Part shown: in pieces, positions 10,365-18,475 of the stretch
How the letters are laid out: every line of letters starts with the position of its first letter
Numbering within the stretch: position 1 is the stretch's first letter
From: CAUTNA01 sp964371145
GTDB taxonomy: Bacteria > Pseudomonadota > Alphaproteobacteria > Rs-D84
DNA length: 42,381 bases
Assembly: GCA_964371145.1 (NCBI GenBank)
Contig: CAYJKO010000006.1
Span: forward strand, 1 to 42,381
Direction of reading: 5' to 3'
Translations under genes and position numbers: made by a program
The notes under the pieces: model-generated
Database searches by the model: none
Told to the model about the DNA's origin: nothing
What the model saw: only the letters and a program-made list of their open reading frames with translations

Positions 10365-10826
10365 CTACCTGCGTTCTTTCCAATCGTCTCCAACCACACA
10401 ATCTGACATATCCAAAGTCAAATCACGTTCCCCTGTTACCGGACAAGTTAATAAACCTGTTGTTGTTTGTTGTGTTGCGTCACGTGACGCATAACGCCAC
10501 GCCAATTTTATTTCGGTTGGCGCATATACGCACGCCAACATTAAATCTTCGTCACTGTGTGCACCATTTGGCCCAATCCAATATTCTGTTCTGTCGGCTT
10601 GGCCATAACATGGAAACCCATCCAAATAATACATTTGCATTCCGTTTTTCACCAAATCTTTGTCGGCAATAAATTTTATTCTGTATTGATTCAAACGCAA
10701 TCCTGTGACGGCCTCCCAATCTGTGCTGGTCGAAAAAATATTTACGCGGGGCGCAACCGTTGGCATAGCAGCCATCACAGACATCGGCAAAAGCATGGCA
10801 AATATAATAAATAAATTTTTAATCAT
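10365..10826 (-). CDS. Small exported protein of unknown function
   Basis: This 153-residue protein has a clear signal peptide (MIKNLFIIFAMLLPMSVMAA). The mature part has four Cys (in GFPCYG, LACVY, LLTCPV and SDCVV), which could form two disulfides, and is rich in Trp and Tyr. No family is recognised. It sits between the zinc-ribbon membrane protein (2 nt gap) and rluD (9 nt gap) in the operon of the three large pilin-like genes, so a periplasmic role linked to those pilins is possible but unproven. An AAGG ribosome site overlaps the end of the gene before it. Confidence 0.7.
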   Translation of the reverse strand: MIKNLFIIFAMLLPMSVMAAMPTVAPRVNIFSTSTDWEAVTGLRLNQYRIKFIADKDLVKNGMQMYYLDGFPCYGQADRTEYWIGPNGAHSDEDLMLACVYAPTEIKLAWRYASRDATQQTTTGLLTCPVTGERDLTLDMSDCVVGDDWKERR

Positions 10827-10828
10827 TT

Positions 10829-11335
10829 TTATTCAACCTTTTCTAATTCTATGTTCAATTTTGATACGTCATATGACAATACCGGCACAAAATATTCAAA
10901 TTCCACATATTCACCCGCACCCAAAATAGACACAGGCGGATAAAAAGTTTTTTTACCAATAACAGAATCTTTTTCACCAACCGACACAACCGTTACATTC
11001 GGCAAGCCATAAGCGTGATTACTGCGATTTTCTATTCTGCCCGCTACTTTAAAATTTTTCACACCATAATCATCCGTTTCAACGTTTGTGTTCGTTATTT
11101 CAGCCTTTAACGGATTGTTTTTTATATCGCTTAATCTGTTTTGATTAATAAGAACCAGCGCGAATATTATTGCAAACAACAAAGCGGAAACAGGCATCAA
11201 AATAGATAAAAATAAATTTTTCTTCTGAATTTTGGGACGAACCATTACTTTGCCACAAATAGAGCAAACAACCGTCCAATCAGTTGTATTATCAACCGTT
11301 ATTTCAGCACCACAAATATCACATATAATTTTCAT
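10829..11335 (-). CDS. Zinc-ribbon membrane protein, DUF3426-like
   Basis: This 168-residue protein begins with a zinc ribbon (CDICG...CSICG, about residues 5-28) in the cytoplasm. One transmembrane helix follows (about 43-65), then a periplasmic beta-rich domain of about 95 residues (VKNFKVAGRIENRSNHAYGLPNV-type sequence). That order matches the MJ0042 zinc finger plus DUF3426 architecture common in proteobacteria, whose function is not established. It lies 20 nt after the last pilin-like gene and 2 nt before the next gene, so it is part of that operon. Confidence 0.7.
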   Translation of the reverse strand: MKIICDICGAEITVDNTTDWTVVCSICGKVMVRPKIQKKNLFLSILMPVSALLFAIIFALVLINQNRLSDIKNNPLKAEITNTNVETDDYGVKNFKVAGRIENRSNHAYGLPNVTVVSVGEKDSVIGKKTFYPPVSILGAGEYVEFEYFVPVLSYDVSKLNIELEKVE

Positions 11336-11355
11336 ATCTTAATTTATACCATATA

Positions 11356-12672
11356 TTATTTTAAATTCAACTGTTGATATTTTATTTTAACGCGGTTTTC
11401 TATTTCATGCAAAGCATTTATAAAATCTGTTATTGTCGCATTTTGATTGTTTGCCGGGACATTAAATACTTGTTTGGCATATGTATCGCTGTTTTTATCC
11501 AAATACATCAATTCGGTCGCCATACGGTTCAATTCTGCAAATGTGACGTCTGCAAACCTTGCCGTCCCGTTATCCGCATCCCAGAAATAAGAAGAATCTG
11601 ATGAATCTTCTATTTTTGAATGAACGACCAAACGCGGAGCAATAGATCCATCAAAACCAACGGTTGTATAAATTGCAGATATTATTCCATCTGTCATATC
11701 TAATTTACGATTAATCTTCAAAGTCGCCACGCCATCAAAATATTCAACAACAGATAAATTTGAAACATTTAATTCATTCACCCACAAATTATTTGATTCA
11801 AAAACATTAATCTTTGCTGATTCTGACAAAGTCAAAGTATTTGTAATTTGCATAATTTTCGAATCCGCAGACAAAGCACCCGACACAGTCGCATTAACGG
11901 CACGCAAATTATTATCAATGCCGGTCCGGCTTTGAAAATTGATAGTATCTGCAAGCAATTCTTTTGAGCGAAAAAATTCATCCACTCGGACAGACATTCC
12001 ATCCAACCAGTTTACATTTTGAACATCACGAAAAGCCAAATCTAAAGAAGACAACATTGTTGCGTCTTCTTCGTTATCTGACGGAATTCTCCACAAATAA
12101 GAATCTTGACCGACGGTCGGACGAGTTGTTTTTATAATGCCACCCTGTTTTTTTATTCCCAAATTTTGTGCTTTTGTTTCCCAAGAACCAAATGCTCCAT
12201 ACGCTTTTTCGCCTTCGATAAAACCGATGTTATTTTCACCCAAATTTATAATTTCGCGCGTTCGCAATGCAGATATTTCATCATCATTTAAAACTGCAAT
12301 CCCTTGTACCACAGTTTGATCATCGATTGTTTTTGATTTTAATATTCTCAACTGGATTTTATTATCGTATTTTTCCATCAAATCAATCGGCACACCGTAA
12401 CTTTCCAAAGTTTCCAAATCAACACGAGTAATTGTTTTACCCAAAGTTCTCATTAATCTTTCTTTATTTGCATCTATATATCTTTCCAAAGAAAGTTGCA
12501 CGATTTCTAAATCATTTGCGACGCGAATATTATTTGCACGTTCTATTCTGTCCGTTTGAAAATTCAACAAAAAAGGAAACACAACAACCGCCAAAGCCAA
12601 CGACAATAAAAATTCGACCATGGTTGCACCACGTTCGGAATTATCAAAAAATCTTTTATTTTTAAACATCAT
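11356..12672 (-). CDS. Large type IV pilin-like protein A (PilV-like)
   Basis: This is one of three adjacent long pilin-like proteins (438 aa). A short basic leader ends in SERG-15, followed by ATMVEFLLSLALAVVVFPFLL, a class III signal with Glu at mature position 5. The passenger domain of about 380 residues is beta-rich with repetitive Asn/Ser turns and includes LDMTDGIISAI, a version of the (L)DMGxxxIxNV turn also found in its two neighbours. The start at 12672 overlaps the stop of gene B by 4 nt (ATGA) and has GAGGTG upstream, so it was preferred to the ATG at 12696. Length and passenger resemble PilV-type tip pilins of thin pili; this is an inference from pattern, not a database match. 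Confidence 0.7.
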   Translation of the reverse strand: MMFKNKRFFDNSERGATMVEFLLSLALAVVVFPFLLNFQTDRIERANNIRVANDLEIVQLSLERYIDANKERLMRTLGKTITRVDLETLESYGVPIDLMEKYDNKIQLRILKSKTIDDQTVVQGIAVLNDDEISALRTREIINLGENNIGFIEGEKAYGAFGSWETKAQNLGIKKQGGIIKTTRPTVGQDSYLWRIPSDNEEDATMLSSLDLAFRDVQNVNWLDGMSVRVDEFFRSKELLADTINFQSRTGIDNNLRAVNATVSGALSADSKIMQITNTLTLSESAKINVFESNNLWVNELNVSNLSVVEYFDGVATLKINRKLDMTDGIISAIYTTVGFDGSIAPRLVVHSKIEDSSDSSYFWDADNGTARFADVTFAELNRMATELMYLDKNSDTYAKQVFNVPANNQNATITDFINALHEIENRVKIKYQQLNLK

Positions 12673-13856
12673 TGAAACACCTCGGCAGTTTGCCAATCAT
12701 CAGACATTATTTTATCAAATTCAACCACATCAGGAACCACCGGCAAAGATGTCAGACCTATTTCTAAATGCAAAAATTCGGGCGCGTCTGCACCAGGAAA
12801 CGACCAAGAACCTATTTGAACAGGTTTTATATTGGTCATCAATAATTCACCAGATATTGTTATACCAAAATTATTAAAAAATATTAATTCTTCTGTTGAT
12901 AAAAACGACGTTTCCACATAATGGGTCGAAATATCTGAAAAGCCATAGACAGATCCACCAGAATCCGATTTTAAATTCAAATCATTACCTATGCTTAAAG
13001 AATTATAAATATATGCAGAATCCGACACAATATCACCGACAGATGAAAAACCATTTTTATTCAAAGTTTTTCCAACGATTTCACGAAACCCGGTAATGTC
13101 GCCATTTACACGAACATTTTTAAAATCCGCAGATTCTCCATCTATGTTCGCACCTTCGGCAAAATAAATATAATCGGACATTCCTGTTTCTATTTCTGCG
13201 AACGATGCAACGCCTTCATCAAACACAGCAGACACACCAAACACAGTCCCCACATTATTTAAATCAAAATTTCCCATATTTAAATCTCGTTGCATAATAT
13301 TTAAACCGGATTCTGTTTCTGTTTTATGTAAATATTTACTTGTATCATCGCCGCTGAAATCATAGCTGATTTTATACACCAAATCACCGGGTCTTAAATC
13401 CGGAGAACTGATCGCCCACGCAGAACCATACGCCACGCCATCCAATGAAACAACTGCTGCATTTTGTCCTATTTTTTCAGCTATTTTTGCCGCACGTATT
13501 CCGCCGTCTTTTATTTCATAAGAAAAATACATATCTGTTACAGATGCGCCATCTATTTTATATTTATCTATTAAAATTACATTCGCTTCGCTTGATACAT
13601 CATTTTTTTCAGCATCGCTTAATTTTATTTGAGCCGCATCCGGCCATTTATCTTGGTTTAATCTAATAAAATTCAAACCACTTTCGCCCAACTCTATAAT
13701 ACCGGACGCAAATGACACGTCCTGAATATCTTTGGCGACATCTGAAATCATAGAATAAAAAAATGGAGACAAACCCGCAACCAATGCCAAAGTTAATATG
13801 ACTTCTAACAATGTTGCACCAGATTGATTGTATAGATTTGTTTTGCTTTTAAACAC
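12669..13856 (-). CDS. Large type IV pilin-like protein B (PilV-like)
   Basis: The 395-residue protein has a leader ending QSG-13 and then ATLLEVILTLALVAG, with the canonical Glu5 needed for assembly into a pilus. The passenger contains LNMGNFDLNNVGTVFGVSAVF near residue 195, the same turn motif as in genes A and C, followed by beta-repeat-like sequence. The start is GTG at 13856 with GGAGGG 7 nt upstream, inside the end of gene C; the two genes overlap by 8 nt. The overlap indicates translational coupling and a fixed ratio among the three products. The class of pilin (minor, tip or pseudopilin) cannot be fixed from sequence alone. Confidence 0.7.
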   Translation of the reverse strand: MFKSKTNLYNQSGATLLEVILTLALVAGLSPFFYSMISDVAKDIQDVSFASGIIELGESGLNFIRLNQDKWPDAAQIKLSDAEKNDVSSEANVILIDKYKIDGASVTDMYFSYEIKDGGIRAAKIAEKIGQNAAVVSLDGVAYGSAWAISSPDLRPGDLVYKISYDFSGDDTSKYLHKTETESGLNIMQRDLNMGNFDLNNVGTVFGVSAVFDEGVASFAEIETGMSDYIYFAEGANIDGESADFKNVRVNGDITGFREIVGKTLNKNGFSSVGDIVSDSAYIYNSLSIGNDLNLKSDSGGSVYGFSDISTHYVETSFLSTEELIFFNNFGITISGELLMTNIKPVQIGSWSFPGADAPEFLHLEIGLTSLPVVPDVVEFDKIMSDDWQTAEVFQ

Positions 13857-15222
13857 AATCAGACCCTCCCTGGATTAAACATTGTTTGGCATTTATTCTT
13901 TCTTCTAGATTTCTCCAAAAAACATATTGGCAAATAATATATTGAGAAATAGAATTTTTATCATATCCCACATCAATACTTTCTATTATATCATCACAAC
14001 CAATTGTATCCGAATTATCATCTTTTGGGTTTTTTAAAATTTTTATTAAATCGTTATCAATACCAGACACAATCGCATCCGGCAAAACAGAAGTCCCCGC
14101 GGGTCTGACATCTAAAATAACCGCGCCTGATTCCCCTTCTAATAATCCGGACGACGTTTGATCGCGCAAAGTAATATTTGACGCATATATAATCCCGGTT
14201 TCAATACCACTGCGAGATGAATATGTTAAGCTTTCTGAATCTATATAAACATCTTGGCCGGCGGATGCATCTATGAAAGAAGAAACGTCCAAACGTTCAA
14301 CAGAAAAAGAAAAACCGTCAGATATCAAATCGCCACGAACATCCCAAATGCCGGGTCCATAAAAACTGTTGCGACCGGCGGCAGATGAAAATTCAAAAAC
14401 AGATGAATCTTCAAACAACACGTTCGGTTCTGATCCATATTCAGAAATCGTTATCGTAGACACATTATCCGCAGTCAAAACCCCACTGTTAATTGTCAAA
14501 GCCGCTTCCCCCGTCGACGATTGAAATATTGCGTTTGATGTTATTAAATTTTGTATTTCGTTTTTTTCATCACGCCCCAATTCCAAACCGGTTAAAGAAA
14601 AATTTTTAATTCTGGCTACCTCTACTTCTGCATTACGCCCCAAAAGTTCATTTATATTACGAATACCAAATTCACCCATATCCAAATCGGTTAAAAAACC
14701 AGAATTGACTATATTTTTACTTTTCAGACGAACCAAATCAAAATACATTTCACCCAATGGCACAATAGAATACAAAACACCTTCTTCGAAAAATCCATAA
14801 AACCCAATACGTTTTGCTTGTTCTGCCAACAAAATTTCTGACAAATCACCGCCCGTCATTTTTAAATACGCAGATATTTGATTTTCATCTTTTTCTATTA
14901 CCAAAGAAATATCTTGGCCGAAAGACGTTACCGGCAAAAAACCCAATGGCAAACCATATGGTTCTAATACGTCTGCGAATTCGTCTCCCTCCAAAATGGT
15001 TTCATTGTAATTAATATCATTCATATTTTCTTGGACATATATTTTTGCCGCCGTCGTCGCCAATTCTATCTGATTAACAGCAGCATACATTTTTGCATCC
15101 ATATCCCGACGAGATATTTTTTGCGCGACAAATGGCATAAAGGCGACCATCAAAGCCAACCCTAACAAAGCCTGTGTTAAAAAATTACCTGACTGTTTGT
15201 GCAAAAACATCCTCTCTTTCAT
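13849..15222 (-). CDS. Large type IV pilin-like protein C, lacks Glu5
   Basis: First gene of the operon, 457 residues from the ATG at 15222; an alternative ATG at 15210 would remove four residues. The leader ends KQSG-12 and the mature N terminus reads NFLTQALLGLALMVAFMPFV, so position 5 is Gln rather than Glu. Pilins lacking Glu5 are typical of the tip subunit in type II secretion (GspK) and of some type IV pilus tips. The passenger has TDLDMGEFGIRNINELLG near residue 180, the turn motif shared with A and B. A TATAAT (15228-15223) directly abuts the ATG at 15222. If that is the promoter, the RNA would begin near 15216 and the ATG at 15210 would be the true start. Confidence 0.65.
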   Translation of the reverse strand: MKERMFLHKQSGNFLTQALLGLALMVAFMPFVAQKISRRDMDAKMYAAVNQIELATTAAKIYVQENMNDINYNETILEGDEFADVLEPYGLPLGFLPVTSFGQDISLVIEKDENQISAYLKMTGGDLSEILLAEQAKRIGFYGFFEEGVLYSIVPLGEMYFDLVRLKSKNIVNSGFLTDLDMGEFGIRNINELLGRNAEVEVARIKNFSLTGLELGRDEKNEIQNLITSNAIFQSSTGEAALTINSGVLTADNVSTITISEYGSEPNVLFEDSSVFEFSSAAGRNSFYGPGIWDVRGDLISDGFSFSVERLDVSSFIDASAGQDVYIDSESLTYSSRSGIETGIIYASNITLRDQTSSGLLEGESGAVILDVRPAGTSVLPDAIVSGIDNDLIKILKNPKDDNSDTIGCDDIIESIDVGYDKNSISQYIICQYVFWRNLEERINAKQCLIQGGSDCV

Positions 15223-15360
15223 ATTATATAATAGCAACAGAAAAAAATTATTGCAATCGGTTTTAAGATGAATTATTATTAAACCCGAGATGCGGGAATA
15301 CAATATAAAAAAATGTTAAGTGTTTCCTAAATTATTTCCAAATAAAAACAAGAAAAAAAT

Positions 15361-15654
15361 ATGCAAAATAAAAAAAATCAATCTGGTGTCGGCGTAATGA
15401 TTCAACGTTGCCACAAATGGCGCCAAAGACGCAAACAATACATTGACCAAGCCAGAACAACCCAAGATATAATTGAACGCGAACGTTTATTGCAAATGGC
15501 GGAACATTTTTGCCGAATGGTTAATAATGAACAAGGCAAAATTGATGCGGGACGCGACCCAAAAGACAAAACACCTGTGGCGGACGCAACACCTGCTGAA
15601 ATCGTTGAAGAAGAAGAAAGCGGATTTCCAGATTTTATACAAAATTTAAAATAA
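15361..15654 (+). CDS. DUF4167-family small protein
   Basis: This basic 97-residue protein (many Arg, Lys and Gln in the first 30) has a helical segment, YIDQARTTQDIIERERLLQMAEHFCRMVN, that matches the helical core of DUF4167 (residues about 27-57). It ends in an acidic tail (EEEESGF). DUF4167 is essentially an alphaproteobacterial family of unknown function, so it supports the taxonomic call. The family usually neighbours prfA/prmC, which are absent here. No good Shine-Dalgarno is seen before the ATG, only an A-rich stretch. It is transcribed away from the pilin operon and toward dnaX. Confidence 0.65.
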   Translation: MQNKKNQSGVGVMIQRCHKWRQRRKQYIDQARTTQDIIERERLLQMAEHFCRMVNNEQGKIDAGRDPKDKTPVADATPAEIVEEEESGFPDFIQNLK

Positions 15655-15671
15655 TTTTTTTATATTAATCC

Positions 15672-15714
15672 TTGATATTTTCCTTATGTTTGCTATGCTA
15701 TACACAGCATAAGG
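15672..15714 (+). promoter_or_regulatory. dnaX promoter with inverted repeat
   Basis: TTGATA (15672-15677), a 16-bp spacer and TGC-TATGCT (extended -10 at 15694-15699) stand before dnaX. A 7-bp inverted repeat, CCTTATG (15682-15688) and CATAAGG (15708-15714), brackets the -10. This layout would suit a repressor operator; its right arm touches the ribosome site AAGGAAGG. The operator role is inference. Confidence 0.55.
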
Positions 15715-15723
15715 AAGGTTACA

Positions 15724-17253
15724 ATGGATTCAAAATACACAGTTCTAGCAAGAAAATACCGCAGCGGCGATTTCAAATCTTTAATCGGACAAGATGTTTT
15801 GGTAAAAACATTAACGACCGCTATACAAACTGGACGCATTGCTCACGGTTATGTTTTAACCGGAATTCGCGGAACAGGAAAAACCAGTACCGCACGTATT
15901 TTGGCAAAAGCCTTGAACTGTTTATCAAACAATACTCCATCATCTAACCCGTGCGACGAATGCGACAATTGCAAAACTATTGCAGCCGGACAACATATTG
16001 ACGTCATTGAAATTGACGCGGCGTCTCACACAGGTGTTGATAATATGCGCGACGTTTTGGCGGGAGTTCAATATCGACCGACCAACGCACGTTACAAAGT
16101 TTACATAATTGACGAAGTTCATATGTTAACAGCACAAGCCTTTAACGCATTGCTTAAAACATTGGAAGAACCGCCCCATCACGTTATATTCGTATTGGCT
16201 ACAACAGAAATTCGTAAAATCCCTGTCACCATTTTATCCAGATGCCAAAGATTTGATTTAGCGCGAGTATCCGTTGACACATTAAAAGAACATTTTGCAA
16301 AAATTGCGAATATGGAAAATATAACTTTAACAGACGCTGCAAACGAAATGATAGCAATTGCAGCAGACGGTTCTGTTCGTGATGGATTGTCTTTATTAGA
16401 CCAAGCAATCGCTCAAACCGGCGGAAACGTCGACGAACAATCTGTTATGGATATGTTGAAACGCGCAGACAGAAATATCGTTATGAATTTAATGGAATAC
16501 ATTTTATCAAATGATATAGATGGCGCCGTTAATTTGGTCGACAGCGCATATAACGCAGGCATCGATTTATCTATGTTATTGTCAGACATGATGGAATGGA
16601 CACATTGGGCGACACGTATGCATAACGCATTAAAAATTGAAAATGCAAAAAGCGCACCATATTCAGAAGAACAAAAACAAAAAATTATAAACATCGGAAA
16701 ACAAGTATCTTTGAATACTCTGTCCCGCATATGGCAAGTTTTAATTGCGGCCGCACCAGAAATGAATGCCGCCGGCAACCAAAAACAATGTTTTGATATG
16801 TTGATTATCCGTTTAATACACATTGCCGATATGCCGTCATTAAAAGAAATATTAAAAAATTCTGAATCTGAAAAACCGATTATTAAACCCGCACCTGTAA
16901 AAACAGAAACTGTAACGAATGATTTAACATCTGTTATGGAAATTGGCGACGCATTAAACAAAACAAAAGAAATAATGTTGTATTCTTATTTTAACGACAA
17001 TGTTGAAATATCCGAAATATCCGGCACACATATCAAATATTTCGACAGACGCGGCGACAAAGATTTTTATACAAAATTTTCAAATTGGTTGCGCGGGTAC
17101 ACCGGAAAAGATTGGACATTGGAAAAAATGGACGAATCCAACAATGTTCAAACTATCAAAGAAATTAAAACAACTGAATTAGAATCTGATTCTGCAATTG
17201 CGGACGCAATGTCTTTGTTTGGCACAACCAGTTCAGACATAGAAAAAATATAA
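15724..17253 (+). CDS. dnaX: DNA polymerase III subunit gamma/tau
   Basis: This is the clamp-loader ATPase of the replicative polymerase (509 aa). It has Walker A GIRGTGKT (residues 47-54), a zinc-binding set Cys66, Cys77, Cys80, Cys83, and Walker B DEVHMLT near 125. A sensor region LATTEIRKIPVTILSRCQRFDL follows in the expected place, then domain III. The C-terminal part (about 375-509) is diverged and corresponds to the tau-specific region, shorter than in E. coli. AAGGAAGG gives a strong ribosome site. It is followed after 15 nt not by ybaB/recR, as usual, but by a pilin gene. Confidence 0.95.
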   Translation: MDSKYTVLARKYRSGDFKSLIGQDVLVKTLTTAIQTGRIAHGYVLTGIRGTGKTSTARILAKALNCLSNNTPSSNPCDECDNCKTIAAGQHIDVIEIDAASHTGVDNMRDVLAGVQYRPTNARYKVYIIDEVHMLTAQAFNALLKTLEEPPHHVIFVLATTEIRKIPVTILSRCQRFDLARVSVDTLKEHFAKIANMENITLTDAANEMIAIAADGSVRDGLSLLDQAIAQTGGNVDEQSVMDMLKRADRNIVMNLMEYILSNDIDGAVNLVDSAYNAGIDLSMLLSDMMEWTHWATRMHNALKIENAKSAPYSEEQKQKIINIGKQVSLNTLSRIWQVLIAAAPEMNAAGNQKQCFDMLIIRLIHIADMPSLKEILKNSESEKPIIKPAPVKTETVTNDLTSVMEIGDALNKTKEIMLYSYFNDNVEISEISGTHIKYFDRRGDKDFYTKFSNWLRGYTGKDWTLEKMDESNNVQTIKEIKTTELESDSAIADAMSLFGTTSSDIEKI

Positions 17254-17268
17254 AAAAAGGATTTAATT

Positions 17269-17727
17269 ATGAAATATGAATCTGGCAGATCTTTGATTGA
17301 AATGATGGGAGTTTTGGCAATAATGGGTGTTTTAACAGGAACCGTTTTGGTTACTTATAACGCACTACGCACACGTACGACTCGTTCTATTGCGGAACAA
17401 TCTTTGAAAGAAATTGCAACAAATACAAAAATGTTATTTGCGAACCGCGGCGATTATACGGGTGTATCCGTTGATTATTTAATCAAATCTGGCGCATTAA
17501 AAGATTTCCGCGCCCCTATCGGCGGCACAAATTGGGACGTTAAATCCAGTCTGGACGGAAATGAATTCGAAATAATTTTGACAGAATTGTCAGACGGAGA
17601 TTGCAATTATTTTTCTTTGAAAAAAATGGATTGGGCAAACAAAATTACAATCAACGGAATTGAATTAACCAATGACGCATATTGTATGTCGGGACGAACA
17701 AACACAATAATATTTAATGTAAAATAA
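17269..17727 (+). CDS. PilS-like type IV pilin
   Basis: This 152-residue pilin has a very short leader MKYESG-6, then RSLIEMMGVLAIMGVLTGTVL with Glu at mature position 5. The C-terminal half carries a Cys pair (in GDCNYF and DAYCMSG) around INGIEL, the layout of the PilS family (major pilins of IncI/R64-type thin pili), which closes with a disulfide-bounded beta segment and an ending like TNTIIF. It lies 15 nt after dnaX, with AAAAGGA as ribosome site, and 3 nt before an OmpA-type lipoprotein. Co-transcription with dnaX is likely. The PilS assignment rests on motif order and length; a generic type IV pilin is the alternative. Confidence 0.75.
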   Translation: MKYESGRSLIEMMGVLAIMGVLTGTVLVTYNALRTRTTRSIAEQSLKEIATNTKMLFANRGDYTGVSVDYLIKSGALKDFRAPIGGTNWDVKSSLDGNEFEIILTELSDGDCNYFSLKKMDWANKITINGIELTNDAYCMSGRTNTIIFNVK

Positions 17728-17730
17728 AAT

Positions 17731-18396
17731 ATGAAAAAATACATTTTTCTTTTATTAATTTTAACGGGGTGTGGCGCATATAAAACGCCCGAACATTATA
17801 AATGGGGCGATATATTGGCGGGCGCGACTATGTCGGATATGACGCCTGCCGCCATGGTTGCAAAAAGACCCGTATATTTGGGATCTGGTGAAAAATTATT
17901 AAAAGACGAAAATAAACCGTCTAATTTAAATTATGGCGATAAACTACAAAATGATAATTTGGTTGCATTAAATTATATGACGGGATTGGAATACGAATTA
18001 TATGATTCTTTACGCAAATCCGGCATATCTGTACAGCGCGCAGGAACAGATGTATTAATTGTTTTAATCCGCACATCTTTAATAGAATTAAATGCGCCCG
18101 AAATATCGGACAAAGGTTCGGATACTTTGAACACAATATCTGATATATTAAAAAAATATAATTCTACATATATTGAAATCGCAGGATATACAGATTCTAT
18201 GACAGATAGTGACGCGTCACAAAAATTATCTGATGATATGGCACGCCGTGTCGCATTATATCTGGCACAAGACGACATAAATCCGGTACGTATGTTTATC
18301 ACAGGACGCGGGTCCAGCCGGCCTATTGCCGCACAAGATTCTATGGGGCGCCAAACAAACAGACGGGTTGAAATAAAAATATCTCCGGTCAGATAA
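17731..18396 (+). CDS. OmpA-domain lipoprotein
   Basis: This 221-residue lipoprotein has the lipobox LTGC (Cys14). After about 100 residues comes an OmpA/MotB-type peptidoglycan-binding domain (about 115-221) with IEIAGYTDS, the helix DDMARRVALYLAQ, and the closing GRGSSRPIA...NRRVEIKI. It would tether the outer membrane to the cell wall. It begins 3 nt after the PilS-like pilin. In Dot/Icm-type secretion systems an OmpA-like lipoprotein (IcmN/DotK) is a known component, so a link to a pilus or secretion apparatus is conceivable. A general Pal/YiaD-type role is equally possible. Confidence 0.85.
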   Translation: MKKYIFLLLILTGCGAYKTPEHYKWGDILAGATMSDMTPAAMVAKRPVYLGSGEKLLKDENKPSNLNYGDKLQNDNLVALNYMTGLEYELYDSLRKSGISVQRAGTDVLIVLIRTSLIELNAPEISDKGSDTLNTISDILKKYNSTYIEIAGYTDSMTDSDASQKLSDDMARRVALYLAQDDINPVRMFITGRGSSRPIAAQDSMGRQTNRRVEIKISPVR

Positions 18397-18405
18397 AAAT
18401 CTGGT

Positions 18406-18433
18406 TTGCAATTAATATTTTAATTGTTATAAT
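18406..18433 (+). promoter_or_regulatory. Promoter of the Skp/OmpH-like gene
   Basis: TTGCAA (18406-18411), a 16-bp spacer and TGT-TATAAT (extended -10, 18428-18433) lie just past the OmpA-lipoprotein stop. The leader is about 35 nt and contains AAAGGAAGG before the ATG at 18476. Confidence 0.7.
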
Positions 18434-18475
18434 CAATACGAATTTTTTAATAACCAATAAAAAAAGGAAGGAAAG

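Noticed and set aside
15182..15303. Upstream start at 15303 for pilin C
   Set aside because: It would put 27 residues before the leader, with no ribosome site, and would spoil the short pilin leader peptide.
15682..15714. Hairpin in dnaX mRNA hiding the ribosome site
   Set aside because: The left arm lies upstream of the predicted transcription start, so the RNA could not form it. An operator is the better reading.
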